A stretch of DNA of 64,000 nt, from contig JAYOLL010000004.1 of NCBI GenBank assembly GCA_038120295.1, forward strand, positions 1-64,000. Direction: 5' to 3'. This document shows, one piece after another, positions 50,337-58,881 of the stretch. How positions within the stretch are numbered: the first letter of the stretch is position 1; each line of letters opens with the position of its first letter. The position numbers were made by a program, and so were the translations under genes. The notes under the pieces are model-generated. The model was not told where the DNA came from and made no database searches. It saw only the letters and a list, made by a program, of their open reading frames with translations. The DNA comes from JAYOEY01 sp038120295. Lineage in GTDB: Bacteria > Pseudomonadota > Alphaproteobacteria > MPNO01 > UBA2964.

Positions 50337-51434
50337 TCAACGAATCCGGTCGTTTTCCGGCGGGTCTTTGTAAAGGTGGCTCTCTCCTCGCCAGTCCTCT
50401 ATCCGCCAGTGCCCGTCTCCTTCCTCTCGTGCGTAGCTGGGGCCGACGGGACTCTTGCCTTGGCCGCCCGGGATGTCGAGGACGTAGGTTGGCTGTCCCA
50501 GCCCCGACAGCCGGCCGCGCAGGGCGCGTACGATGCGCCGGCCGACCGAGAGCGCCGTGCGGAAATGACCTGTTCCCCGTGCGAGATCGGCGTGGTGCAG
50601 GTAGTAGGGCTTGATCCGGTTTTTCAGCAGCGCCCGCATCAGCGCCTCAATGGTATTTTCGTCATCGTTGACGCCCTTGAGAAGGACCGTCTGGCTCAGC
50701 ATCGGGATGCCGGCATCGACAAGCCGGCTCACCGCAACCCTTGCCGGGGGAGACAGTTCCCGGGGGTGATTGCAGTGCAGCACGACGAACAGGGGCGTTT
50801 CCCGCCTCAGCGCGGCAATAAGGTGTGTATCGACCCGTTCCGGGACGGCGACCGGGACGCGCGTGTGAATGCGGACGATTTCGACATGCGGGATCCTGTC
50901 CAGCGCGTCCATGATTCCCGCCAGACGCCGGGGAGACAGCGTCAGCGGATCGCCGCCGGACAGGATGACCTCGAAAATTTCGGGATGGTTCCGGATGTAA
51001 TCGAGCGCTGCCTCCAGCGCCGCTCCGTCGAGGACCTGCCCGCCCACCGCTTCGCGGCGAAAGCAGAACCTGCAATAGACAGGGCATATCAGCAACGGCG
51101 TGAGCAGCACCCGGTCCGGATAGCGGTGAACGATGCCCCGGACCGGAGAGTGGGCATCGTCGCCGATCGGATCGGCCAGGCCGTCGCCGTCTGCCTCCCG
51201 GGAGTCGGGTACAAACTGCCGCGCGATCGGGTCATTCGGGTCGTCCGGGTCGATCAGCCCCGCCAGGGCGGGGGGGATGGCGATGGGAAGGGTTTCCGCC
51301 GCGGCGCGGGCGTTGTCGGTATCCTGTGTTTCGATGAGGCCCGCCGCGGCGAGCGCTTCGGGCGTGCGCATTGTGCGGTCGGAACGGCCCCGCCGCTGGA
51401 CAAGCTTTCGAACCACATTCATCTTGAACCTCAC
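50337..51434 (-). CDS. epmB: EF-P beta-lysylation protein EpmB (lysine 2,3-aminomutase family)
   Basis: The 365-residue protein is a radical SAM enzyme: the cluster cysteines are Cys117, Cys121 and Cys124 (CPVYCRFCFRRE). The PLP lysine is expected in DIPGGQGKSPVGPSY near the C-terminus. Other family segments are FEVILSGGDPLTLSPRRLAG, RIHTRVPV and LLKGVNDDENTIEAL. It converts (S)-alpha-lysine to (R)-beta-lysine for attachment to EF-P. Length is nearer EpmB than the longer clostridial KamA, and context (efp 80 bases downstream, epmA divergent) settles the role. Confidence 0.9.
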   Translation of the reverse strand: MRFKMNVVRKLVQRRGRSDRTMRTPEALAAAGLIETQDTDNARAAAETLPIAIPPALAGLIDPDDPNDPIARQFVPDSREADGDGLADPIGDDAHSPVRGIVHRYPDRVLLTPLLICPVYCRFCFRREAVGGQVLDGAALEAALDYIRNHPEIFEVILSGGDPLTLSPRRLAGIMDALDRIPHVEIVRIHTRVPVAVPERVDTHLIAALRRETPLFVVLHCNHPRELSPPARVAVSRLVDAGIPMLSQTVLLKGVNDDENTIEALMRALLKNRIKPYYLHHADLARGTGHFRTALSVGRRIVRALRGRLSGLGQPTYVLDIPGGQGKSPVGPSYAREEGDGHWRIEDWRGESHLYKDPPENDRIR

Positions 51435-51465
51435 GCTTTAATGGAAGCGAACACGGACTCGGCAA

Positions 51466-52551
51466 ATGAATGACACTCCGTCGGGAGACAGGCAATCCTC
51501 TGGCGCCGCCTCCGCCGGGGGGGAATGGTGGCGGGCCGACCGGCTGGCGGAGAAACTGCCGCGCTTGCGCGCCCGAAACCGGGCGGCTGCCGGCATGCGG
51601 GAGTGGTTCTCCGCGCATGATTTCGTTGAGGTCGAAACCCCGGCGCTCCAGATCTCGCCCGGTCTGGAACCGCAGCTTCGCGCCTTCGCGACCCGTCTCT
51701 TCGAGCCGTTCGAGGAGAATGGGCAGACCCTGTACCTTCATACCTCGCCGGAATTCGCCATGAAGAAGCTGCTGGCAGGCGGCATGGAACGGATCTTCCA
51801 GCTGTCCCGCGTCTGGCGCAATGCGGAACGATCGGCGCTGCATCACCCTGAATTCACCATGCTGGAATGGTACCGGGCGCGCGCCGGATGGCGCGATATC
51901 GCGTCCGACTGCGAAGCGCTTGTCCATGACGTGGCGGGAAAGGGGGGCCTGTTGCATCGCGACGGAAAAACCTGCGACCCGACCCGGAACTGGGAATTTC
52001 TTTCGGTCGCGGATGCATTTTGCCGCGATGCAAATATCGATCTGATGGAATCGCTGTCCGATCCCGCCGCGCCTGACAGGGACGTGCTGGCCGAGGCTGC
52101 GAAACGAGAGAGTATCCGCATAGCGGACAGCGATGGCTGGGACGATATTTTCCATCGCATCATGCTCGAACGGGTCGAGCCGTCGCTCGGCGGCGTCGTG
52201 CCGACGGTGCTTCATTCCTGGCCCGCGCCGCTGGCGTCGCTCGCGCGGATCGACCCCGCGGATTGCCGTCTTGCCGAGCGGTTCGAGGTCTATGCCTGCG
52301 GAGTAGAGCTTGCCAACGGGTTCGGCGAACTGACGGATCCTGCCGAGCAGCGACGCCGGTTCGAGGCCGATATCGAGCGCAAGAAATCGCTGACCGGCGA
52401 GGTATACCCGATCGATGAAGAGTTCCTGTCCGCGCTTGGCAGTATGCCGGAGTCTGCCGGTATCGCGCTCGGTTTCGACCGGCTTGTCATGCTGCTCACG
52501 GGGGCGCCGACAATCGACGATGTTCTCTGGGCTCCGGTAACAGGCTCTTAA
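51466..52551 (+). CDS. epmA: EF-P (R)-beta-lysine ligase EpmA
   Basis: The 361-residue protein is a class II lysyl-tRNA-synthetase-like catalytic core without the anticodon-binding domain. Motif 2 appears in FQLSRVWRNAERSALHHPEF, with LEWYRA after it, and motif 3 in IALGFDRLVMLLTGAPTIDD. It activates beta-lysine and attaches it to the EF-P lysine. It is divergent from epmB with only 31 bases between the starts, so their promoters must overlap the coding ends or each other. No epmC is visible nearby; it is dispensable in known systems. Confidence 0.92.
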   Translation: MNDTPSGDRQSSGAASAGGEWWRADRLAEKLPRLRARNRAAAGMREWFSAHDFVEVETPALQISPGLEPQLRAFATRLFEPFEENGQTLYLHTSPEFAMKKLLAGGMERIFQLSRVWRNAERSALHHPEFTMLEWYRARAGWRDIASDCEALVHDVAGKGGLLHRDGKTCDPTRNWEFLSVADAFCRDANIDLMESLSDPAAPDRDVLAEAAKRESIRIADSDGWDDIFHRIMLERVEPSLGGVVPTVLHSWPAPLASLARIDPADCRLAERFEVYACGVELANGFGELTDPAEQRRRFEADIERKKSLTGEVYPIDEEFLSALGSMPESAGIALGFDRLVMLLTGAPTIDDVLWAPVTGS

Positions 52552-52588
52552 ACAAGTCTTTAACCATCGGCGTTAACATCGCCGCGTC

Positions 52589-53638
52589 ATGGATTTTCGC
52601 CTCAAAATGCCCTTGCGTGGCGCGGCCGTTGCGGCCTCGATTCTCGCTGCTTCCTCGGCTTCCGCCCAGGAGGATATTTCGACTGTCTATTCCGGCCAGT
52701 CGATAACCGTTGTCGTCGGCGCCGCGACTGGATCGTTGCAGGACCGGTATGCGCGGGTCATCGGGCGATATCTGATCAAGCATGTTCCCGGCAGTCCGAC
52801 CATCCGCTACCGCAACATGCCGGGAGCCTCCGGACGAAAGGCCGCGCTCTGGCTGTTCAGTACAGCGACTCGCGATGGGCTCACTTTCTCCTCCCTGACG
52901 CCCGATGTTATCGCCGGACCGTTGCTGGGCGATGAGAAGGACAAGAAATTCGACCCCCTGAAGTTCAATTTCATCGGGAGCGCGGCGAGCCCGGTCTATA
53001 TCTGCCTGTCCCGGCCGGACGCGCCCGCCGCGAGCTTTTCCGAAGTCCGCTCCAGGCGGCTGGTTATGGGCGCGCTGAAGGAAGGCGGCGCTACCCAGGA
53101 TATTTTCTACGCGCTGATCAACCTTGCAGGCGCGCGTTTCCGAATCGTGCCGCATTATCGCGACAGGGTGGAACTGCTTGGCGCTCTTGAACATGGTGAA
53201 GTCCACGGCGCGTGCGGGTTCAGCTGGTCCACGCTCCGGACCCGCTGGCCGGAACTGCTCAAGGAAAAGAAAACCGTCCTGTTTCTCCAGGTGGCTCTCA
53301 AGCCCCGACGCGATCTCACAAGGCTTAACGTTCCCATCGTGTGGGACTTTATCGATTCTACCGAGGACCGAACCGCGCTTGAACTTCTGGCAAGGGCGCA
53401 GCAGGTCGGGATTCCCTAGGCGGCGCCGCCCCGCGTGCTGCGTCGCCGCGTCGCCGCTCTTCGCGTGGCCTTCGAACGCACCATGAAGGACCTCGAATTC
53501 AAGGCCGAGACACGCAAGGCCAAACTCGACCTGTCGCCGATCTATGGCGACGACCTGCAACGGGTCATCGAAAAAATCTATCAGACGCCGTCCGAAACGG
53601 TTGCGAAGGCGCGCGCTGCGCGCCGGCCCGGCGGCTGA
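52589..53638 (+). pseudogene. TctC/Bug-type binding-protein gene interrupted by one in-frame stop
   Basis: Residues 1-276 form a signal peptide (cleavage near ASA-QED) and the first two thirds of a Bug receptor (ITVVVGAATGSLQDRYARVI, RNMPGASGRKA, DGLTFSSL, GACGFSWS). A TAG at 53417-53419 ends the frame after QQVGIP. The same frame then continues to 53638 with the exact C-terminal part of the family (AAPPRV, LRVAFERTMKDLEFKAETRK, IEKIYQTPSETV). One base change would restore the codon (for example TAC to TAG). It is related to the intact orphan receptor at 8918-10210 but lacks its extra tail. I infer a recent pseudogene; suppression or read-through cannot be excluded. Confidence 0.85.
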
Positions 53639-53705
53639 ACATCGCTTGGCGCTTTTTCCCTGAAACGGTTATGATTCAGCCTTCCCAGCTATCAGGAGGC
53701 GCGTC

Positions 53706-54578
53706 ATGGCGACCCAGCTTGAAAGCCGTTCCGGAATGACCTTCAGACCGCTTTCCCCTGCAATCGGGGTGGAGGCGGAAGGGGTGGATCTGTCGAAACC
53801 ACTCGACGCCGAACTCGCTTCCGATCTGAAGCGTGTCTGGGCGGAACATTCGATCCTGCTGGTTCGGGGGCAGGACCTTTCCGACGAAGACCAGTTTCGG
53901 TTTGCCCGGCATTTCGGCCCGATAGCGCCGCGTCCCAAGCCGCCGGTCGAAAAGCGCGACTACGTACCCGATCCGGAAAATCCGATGCATCTGGTGACCG
54001 ACCGGGTGGATGAGCAGGGTCGCAGGCTCGGCTCGCTCGGTCATGGTGAGATGTGGTTTCACACCGACAAGTGCTACGTGCCGGCGCCGCACCGGGCATC
54101 GGCGCTTTACGCCATCGAAATTCCGACTGAAGGCGGGCACACGAAATTCGCCTCTCTCTATGCCGCCTATGACCGGCTTCCGGACGATCTTCGCGAAACC
54201 CTCGAGGGACGCCGGGCGCTGCAGGTCTACGATTACACGAAGACCGATGTCGCTTCGGTGGATGCAAAGCTGGAAGAGCTCATGCATTTCTGGCAGCCGG
54301 TGTTCGTAACCAATCCGGATACCGGACGCCGGGCCCTGTACGTTAACCGGCTGATGACCGCCCGGATCGAGGGGATGGACGAGGAAGAGAGCCGCGAGAC
54401 GCTGGATCGGCTGTGCGATCTGATTGAGGCGCCTGACAATGTATACGAGCATGTCTGGCAGCCCGGTGACATTATCGTGTGGGACAATCTGTCGAGTCTG
54501 CATGCCCGCACGGACTGGCCCCATGACCAGCGCCGGACGCTGCGCCGCTGCACCGTTGAGGGCGTCGAATTGCGGTAA
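53706..54578 (+). CDS. TauD/TfdA-family dioxygenase, first of three tandem copies
   Basis: The 290-residue enzyme has the iron ligands His119, Asp121 (MWFHTDKCY) and His266 (SLHARTDW), and the 2-oxoglutarate Arg in RRTLRR (near 277-280). GGAGGCG precedes the ATG. It is very similar to the next gene (shared PPVEKRDY, GEMWFHTDKCYV, EGGHTKFASLY), so the pair arose by tandem duplication. It is 67 bases after the broken binding-protein gene, suggesting a former uptake-plus-oxidation operon. Substrate unknown. Confidence 0.87.
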   Translation: MATQLESRSGMTFRPLSPAIGVEAEGVDLSKPLDAELASDLKRVWAEHSILLVRGQDLSDEDQFRFARHFGPIAPRPKPPVEKRDYVPDPENPMHLVTDRVDEQGRRLGSLGHGEMWFHTDKCYVPAPHRASALYAIEIPTEGGHTKFASLYAAYDRLPDDLRETLEGRRALQVYDYTKTDVASVDAKLEELMHFWQPVFVTNPDTGRRALYVNRLMTARIEGMDEEESRETLDRLCDLIEAPDNVYEHVWQPGDIIVWDNLSSLHARTDWPHDQRRTLRRCTVEGVELR

Positions 54579-54627
54579 AAGCCCCATCGGCGCTAGAATT
54601 CATTGGCGAAATCTACGGAGCCCGCGC

Positions 54628-55500
54628 ATGGCAACCCAGCTGAAAAACCCGACTGAGCTCGAATTTGTCCCGCTTTCGCCCGCTATTGGAGTCGAGGCGC
54701 GGGGCATCGATCTGTGCGAGCCGGTCGACCCGGATACGCAGGCCGCACTGCGCGCCGCCTGGGCGGAAAATTCGGTTCTGCTGGTGCGTGGGCAGGATTT
54801 GAGCGAGGAGCAGCAATTCGCCTACGCGCGTCTGTTCGGCGAAGTCGCCGACCGGGTCAAGCCGCCGGTCGAAAAGCGCGACTACCGGGCCGATCCCGAG
54901 AACCGGATGCAGCTCATCACCAATCGTCTGGATGATCAGGGCAGGCCGCTCGGTTCTCTGGGCGACGGCGAAATGTGGTTTCACACCGACAAATGCTATG
55001 TCGAGAAACCGCACCGGGCTTCGTTCCTGTATGCGGTCGAAATCCCGTCCGAGGGCGGTCACACGAAATTCGCCTCGCTTTATAACGCGTATGACCGGCT
55101 GCCCACCGACATCAGGGAACGGATCGAGGGGCGCAGGGTCCTGCAGGTATACGATTACGGCAAGGTGGAGGCGGCTGACGTCGACGAACGTCTCGACGAG
55201 CTGCTGCATTACTGGCAGCCCATGGTGGTCGCCAATCCGGATACGGGGCGCAGGGCGGTCTATGTCAGCCGGCTGATGTCGCTGCGGATCGAGGGGATGG
55301 ACGAGGACGAGAGCCGGGATGTGCTGGAAACGATCTTCGATATCGTCGAGGCCGAGGACAATATCTACGAACATGTCTGGCGGCCCGGCGACATCCTGCT
55401 GTGGGACAATCTGTCCTGCGTTCATGCGCGCACCGACTGGCCGCCGGAACAAAACCGGACGCTGCGCCGGGTGACGATCAGGGGCGAGGCGCTCTCATAA
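54628..55500 (+). CDS. TauD/TfdA-family dioxygenase, second tandem copy
   Basis: The start at 54628 (MATQLKNPTELEFV) matches the N-terminus of the preceding copy. The 290-residue protein keeps His119 and Asp121 and the distal His in CVHARTDW, with RTLRRV for 2-oxoglutarate. It is closest to the first copy and overlaps nothing; the third copy begins 14 bases after its stop. Divergence is spread through the sequence, so both are probably functional with different substrates or conditions. Confidence 0.87.
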   Translation: MATQLKNPTELEFVPLSPAIGVEARGIDLCEPVDPDTQAALRAAWAENSVLLVRGQDLSEEQQFAYARLFGEVADRVKPPVEKRDYRADPENRMQLITNRLDDQGRPLGSLGDGEMWFHTDKCYVEKPHRASFLYAVEIPSEGGHTKFASLYNAYDRLPTDIRERIEGRRVLQVYDYGKVEAADVDERLDELLHYWQPMVVANPDTGRRAVYVSRLMSLRIEGMDEDESRDVLETIFDIVEAEDNIYEHVWRPGDILLWDNLSCVHARTDWPPEQNRTLRRVTIRGEALS

Positions 55501-55514
55501 GGGAGAAACGGGAC

Positions 55515-56390
55515 ATGGCGACCGCGACCGATATGGCCGGCCTCACGGTGACGAAACTAGATGCTGCTCTCGGTGCCAGGGTCGAAGGCGTCGATCTGTC
55601 GGAGCATCTGTCGCCTGCGGTGCTGCAGGCCCTTCGGGCCGCCTGGACCGAGCACCTCGTCCTGCTGTTTCCGGGGCAGAAATTCGTTGCGGATGACCAG
55701 TTGCGCTTTGCCGAAAATTTCGGGCCCATCAAGCGGCGTGGCCGTCCGGCGGAACGGCGCCCGGAAGGGCCAGGACGCGATTACGACGCGCAGGTCATGT
55801 TTATTTCGAACATTGTCGAAAACGGCCGGCCTGTCGGGTCTCTGCCGGACGGCGAGATGTGGTTCCATCATGACGGCTGCTACAAGGAATTTCCCCAGCG
55901 CGCCTCTTTTCTCTACGCCATTGAGTTGCCGTCAACGGGCGGGAACACCTGTTTCGCCAACATGTACGCGGCATACGACAAGGTGCCGCAGGCCCTGAAG
56001 ACGATGCTGGCCGACAGGACGGCGCTCCATGTCTATGACTATGAGACGCGCGGCACGTTCGATATCGACGCCGGTCTGGACGGGGTGGCGCATTTTTCGC
56101 ATCCCGTCTTCATCCGCCATCCGGATTCAGGGCGGACCGCCCTTTACGTCAATCCGCTGATGACGGCGCGGATCGACGGGTTGCCGCGGGACGAGAGCCG
56201 GGCCGTGCTGGAGGAGCTGTTCGCCATCGGACAGGACAAATCCGTGGTCTACGAACATGTCTGGACGCTCGACGATTTCCTGATGTGGGACAATCTGTGC
56301 TCGATGCATGCCCGGACAGATTTTCCGGCCGAAGAACGACGCCTGCTCCGGCGCTGCGTCGTCGAAGGGACGCGGCCGGAGCGGGCATAG
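55515..56390 (+). CDS. TauD/TfdA-family dioxygenase, third tandem copy
   Basis: The start at 55515 has GGGAG and GGGAC upstream, just after the previous stop. The 291-residue protein carries His118 and Asp120 (MWFHHDGCY), SMHARTDF and RRLLRR. It is the most diverged of the three (for example RGRPAERRPEGPGRDYD in place of PPVEKRDY), so its substrate may differ. It ends the tandem block and is convergent with the PAS chemoreceptor gene, 50 bases away. Confidence 0.87.
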   Translation: MATATDMAGLTVTKLDAALGARVEGVDLSEHLSPAVLQALRAAWTEHLVLLFPGQKFVADDQLRFAENFGPIKRRGRPAERRPEGPGRDYDAQVMFISNIVENGRPVGSLPDGEMWFHHDGCYKEFPQRASFLYAIELPSTGGNTCFANMYAAYDKVPQALKTMLADRTALHVYDYETRGTFDIDAGLDGVAHFSHPVFIRHPDSGRTALYVNPLMTARIDGLPRDESRAVLEELFAIGQDKSVVYEHVWTLDDFLMWDNLCSMHARTDFPAEERRLLRRCVVEGTRPERA

Positions 56391-56440
56391 CAAGCAGCCG
56401 GCGCCGCCAGTCTGACTTCTCGACGGCGCCTCCCGGACGG

Positions 56441-58084
56441 TTACGGCGTTTCGTTCAGAAACTCTTCGAGCTGTCGGCGCAGGAGATCGGACTGCCTTGC
56501 AAGCTCGCCGGATGCATCCCGCATCTGCGACGCGGCCGTACCGGTCTCGCCTGCCGACTGCTGCACGCCCGCGATATTGCTCGAAACTTCCTGCGTGCCG
56601 CTCGCAGCCTGCTGAACGTTCTCCGCGATTTCCCGTGTTGCGGTGATCTGTTCGCTGACCGACTGGGAAACCGTCTTGGCGATTTCGCTCATCTTGCCGA
56701 TTGTTCCGCTAATGTCGCCGATGGCCGATACGGCGCCCGACGTTGCTTCCTGAATATCGACGACCTGTTGTGAAATCTCTTCCGTGGCCTTTGCCGTCTG
56801 GGTTGCCAGGTTTTTGACTTCCGAGGCGACGACGGCAAACCCCTTGCTGGCTTCGCCCGCCCGGGCGGCTTCGATCGTTGCATTGAGCGCCAGCAGGTTG
56901 GTCTGCGACGCAATGTCGTTGATCAGGTTGACAACCTCGCCGATCTTGTTCGCCGCTTCGGCAAGGCCCTGAACTTGTTCGTTGGTTTTTTCCGCTTCTG
57001 CGACGGCATCGTTTGCAATGCGGTCGCTCTCGATGACCTGTCGACCGACTTCCTGAACCGAACTGGATAGCTCTTCCGTCGCGGAGGCCACGGTCTGAAC
57101 GTTCGAGGTCGCCTCTTCGGAGGCTGCCGAGACGGCGGTCGCCTGCCGGCTGGTTTCTTCCGCGGTCGCGGAGAGCGAGTCCACCGTCGACTGCATTTCA
57201 GTGGTCGCGGCGGATACGGTTTTCACCGCATCGCTCACTGCTGTTGCCATTCTTGACTGTTTCTCTTTTTGCGGCGTGATATCGACGGCGAACTTGACGA
57301 CCTTGACCGGCTTGCCGTCTGCATCGAAAACAGGATTGTAGGATGCCTGGATCCAGATTTTCTCACCGGTCTTGGTGACCCGGCAGAACTCTCCTGCCTG
57401 GAATTCGCCGTTATTCAGCGCTTCCCAGAAGAGGCGATATTCGTCGGTCTCCCGCATGGCGGGAGGCATGAAAATGCTGTGGTGCTGCCCCTGAATCTCC
57501 GTCAGGTCGTATCCCAGCGCGTCAAGGAAATTCTTGTTGGCGGTAAGGATCGTGCCGTCCGGACTGAATTCGATGATCGCCTGCGAACGCCCGACGGCCT
57601 CGAAGACGGCCTTGAGATCCGCAATCTCTTCGTCCGCCCGAACCTTTTCAGTGATGATGCTCCAGGTCAGCATCGGTGCGACGTAATCGCCATCGCCGTC
57701 GAAGATAGGCGTGACCAGCAGGTCGAGTACTTCATCGCCAAGCTGGATATGCGTCTGATAGGGCAGGTTTGCTGCATCCGCCAGCAGCGTACGCTGATGC
57801 TCCGGCGTCTTGTGGAAGATGTCGACGCACTGTCCCAGCAGATCGTCCGCCTTGCAGGGCAGCAGGTGCTCCAGCTTCTTCAGCGTTTCGACGCTGGTCC
57901 TGTTGACGTAATCGATGGTGTAGTTTTCCAGCTCCAGCGTCATGACGTTGACGGGCATGGAGTCAACCATCTGGCGCAGCGCCGACGACCCAGCGTCTGC
58001 GGTTACGGCGCGGCCGGCCGGGGGTTTCGCGGCAATGTCGTCGAACTCGACGACGGTCGATTTACGGTTCGCAAGACCAAACAT
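56441..58084 (-). CDS. Cytoplasmic methyl-accepting chemotaxis protein with two PAS domains
   Basis: The 547-residue protein has no membrane helix. PAS-like domains lie at about 38-150 (VDSMPVNVMTLELENYTIDY) and about 160-275 (SPDGTILTANKNFLDALGYD, ITPQKEKQ). The rest is a coiled-coil signalling region with the MCP hairpin tip LINDIASQTNLLALNATIEA and GKGFAVVASEVKNLATQTAKA. PAS pockets of this type often hold heme, FAD or a small ligand, and would report an internal redox or metabolic state to CheA/CheW. It is divergent from the truncated hemoglobin gene. Confidence 0.88.
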   Translation of the reverse strand: MFGLANRKSTVVEFDDIAAKPPAGRAVTADAGSSALRQMVDSMPVNVMTLELENYTIDYVNRTSVETLKKLEHLLPCKADDLLGQCVDIFHKTPEHQRTLLADAANLPYQTHIQLGDEVLDLLVTPIFDGDGDYVAPMLTWSIITEKVRADEEIADLKAVFEAVGRSQAIIEFSPDGTILTANKNFLDALGYDLTEIQGQHHSIFMPPAMRETDEYRLFWEALNNGEFQAGEFCRVTKTGEKIWIQASYNPVFDADGKPVKVVKFAVDITPQKEKQSRMATAVSDAVKTVSAATTEMQSTVDSLSATAEETSRQATAVSAASEEATSNVQTVASATEELSSSVQEVGRQVIESDRIANDAVAEAEKTNEQVQGLAEAANKIGEVVNLINDIASQTNLLALNATIEAARAGEASKGFAVVASEVKNLATQTAKATEEISQQVVDIQEATSGAVSAIGDISGTIGKMSEIAKTVSQSVSEQITATREIAENVQQAASGTQEVSSNIAGVQQSAGETGTAASQMRDASGELARQSDLLRRQLEEFLNETP

Positions 58085-58306
58085 TCTGTCCTCTGAAATG
58101 CATATGAAGTCCGCGCGATAGGGCGCGCAGGCAATCTATGAGGGAAATACTGAACGATCCCTTAAGCGGTGCGGTGGATCTGTCGGCGAAGTCGGGAGGG
58201 TTTGATTCGACCCGCGGACAGGTTATGGAAAAGGGGCGATCTGACGGTACTGAATACGTCGGAGCCTCATATTTTCAGCCTCGTTTTTTCAGAAGGAGAA
58301 CAACCA

Positions 58307-58675
58307 ATAACGGATTCGCTTTTCGACAGGCTTGGCGGCCGAGCCGCCGTGGAGGCGGCAGTCGAGCTGTTTTACGAAAAAGTACTGGCGGACGACCTGC
58401 TCAGCCCGTTTTTCGCGAATACCGACATGACGCGGCAGCGCGCCCAGCAGAAAGCATTTCTGACATTCGCTTTCGGCGGACCCAACAACTACACGGGCCA
58501 GGATCTACGCACGGCGCATGCGCCGCTGGTCGAAAAGGGTCTGGGCGATGCGCATTTCGACGCGGTAGCCGGGCATCTGCAGGCGACGCTCACCAAGCTT
58601 GGGGTAGATCAGGCGAATATCGACGAAGTCATGACGATTGCCGGCAGCGTCCGGGACGATGTTCTAGGCAGGTAA
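58307..58675 (+). CDS. Group 1 truncated hemoglobin (start codon ATA proposed)
   Basis: The protein core is a two-over-two globin of the cyanobacterial/TrHbN type: DSLFDRLGGRAAVEAAVELF, FFANTD, then YTGQDLRTAH with the proximal heme His71, and HFDAVAGHLQATL. Such proteins bind O2 or NO and often detoxify NO. In frame, the ideal Shine-Dalgarno AGAAGGAGA (58291-58299) is followed eight bases later by ATA, not ATG. Starting there gives 122 residues, the usual length of the family. A GTG at 58169 would add 46 unlike-protein residues. I therefore propose ATA as start, or a recent ATG-to-ATA mutation. Confidence 0.75.
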   Translation: MTDSLFDRLGGRAAVEAAVELFYEKVLADDLLSPFFANTDMTRQRAQQKAFLTFAFGGPNNYTGQDLRTAHAPLVEKGLGDAHFDAVAGHLQATLTKLGVDQANIDEVMTIAGSVRDDVLGR

Positions 58676-58830
58676 TTTCCCCCAATCTGGTTTTTGCAAT
58701 CCGATCGCCCAAAAGCCCCTCAAGGGATTCCTGCGTGCCTGGCGAGCCGGTTTGGCGTCGCGAATTTTTTCGCACCGTCAGTGAAATTTACCGAATATTT
58801 GGAATTGGGGCCGATATCTCCGACTGCTTA

Positions 58831-58860
58831 CGTGCGCTTGCTGAGCGCACGATTTTTTTT
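58831..58860 (+). terminator. Strong intrinsic terminator in the leader of the second chemoreceptor gene
   Basis: CGTGCGCT and AGCGCACG form a perfect eight-pair stem with a five-base loop, followed by A and eight T residues. It lies 155 bases after the globin stop and ends two bases before the GGAAGGAGA ribosome binding site of the downstream gene. It could end the globin transcript, but because a promoter does not fit in the remaining 21 bases it must also be traversed to express the chemoreceptor, as in attenuation. Confidence 0.85.
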
Positions 58861-58881
58861 CGGAAGGAGACTACTCAAGCC

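Noticed and set aside
58138..58881. A 991-residue reading of the second chemoreceptor from 58138.
   Set aside because: The first 248 codons overlap the globin gene in another frame and are not protein-like; the ATG at 58882 has a ribosome binding site and a normal membrane anchor.
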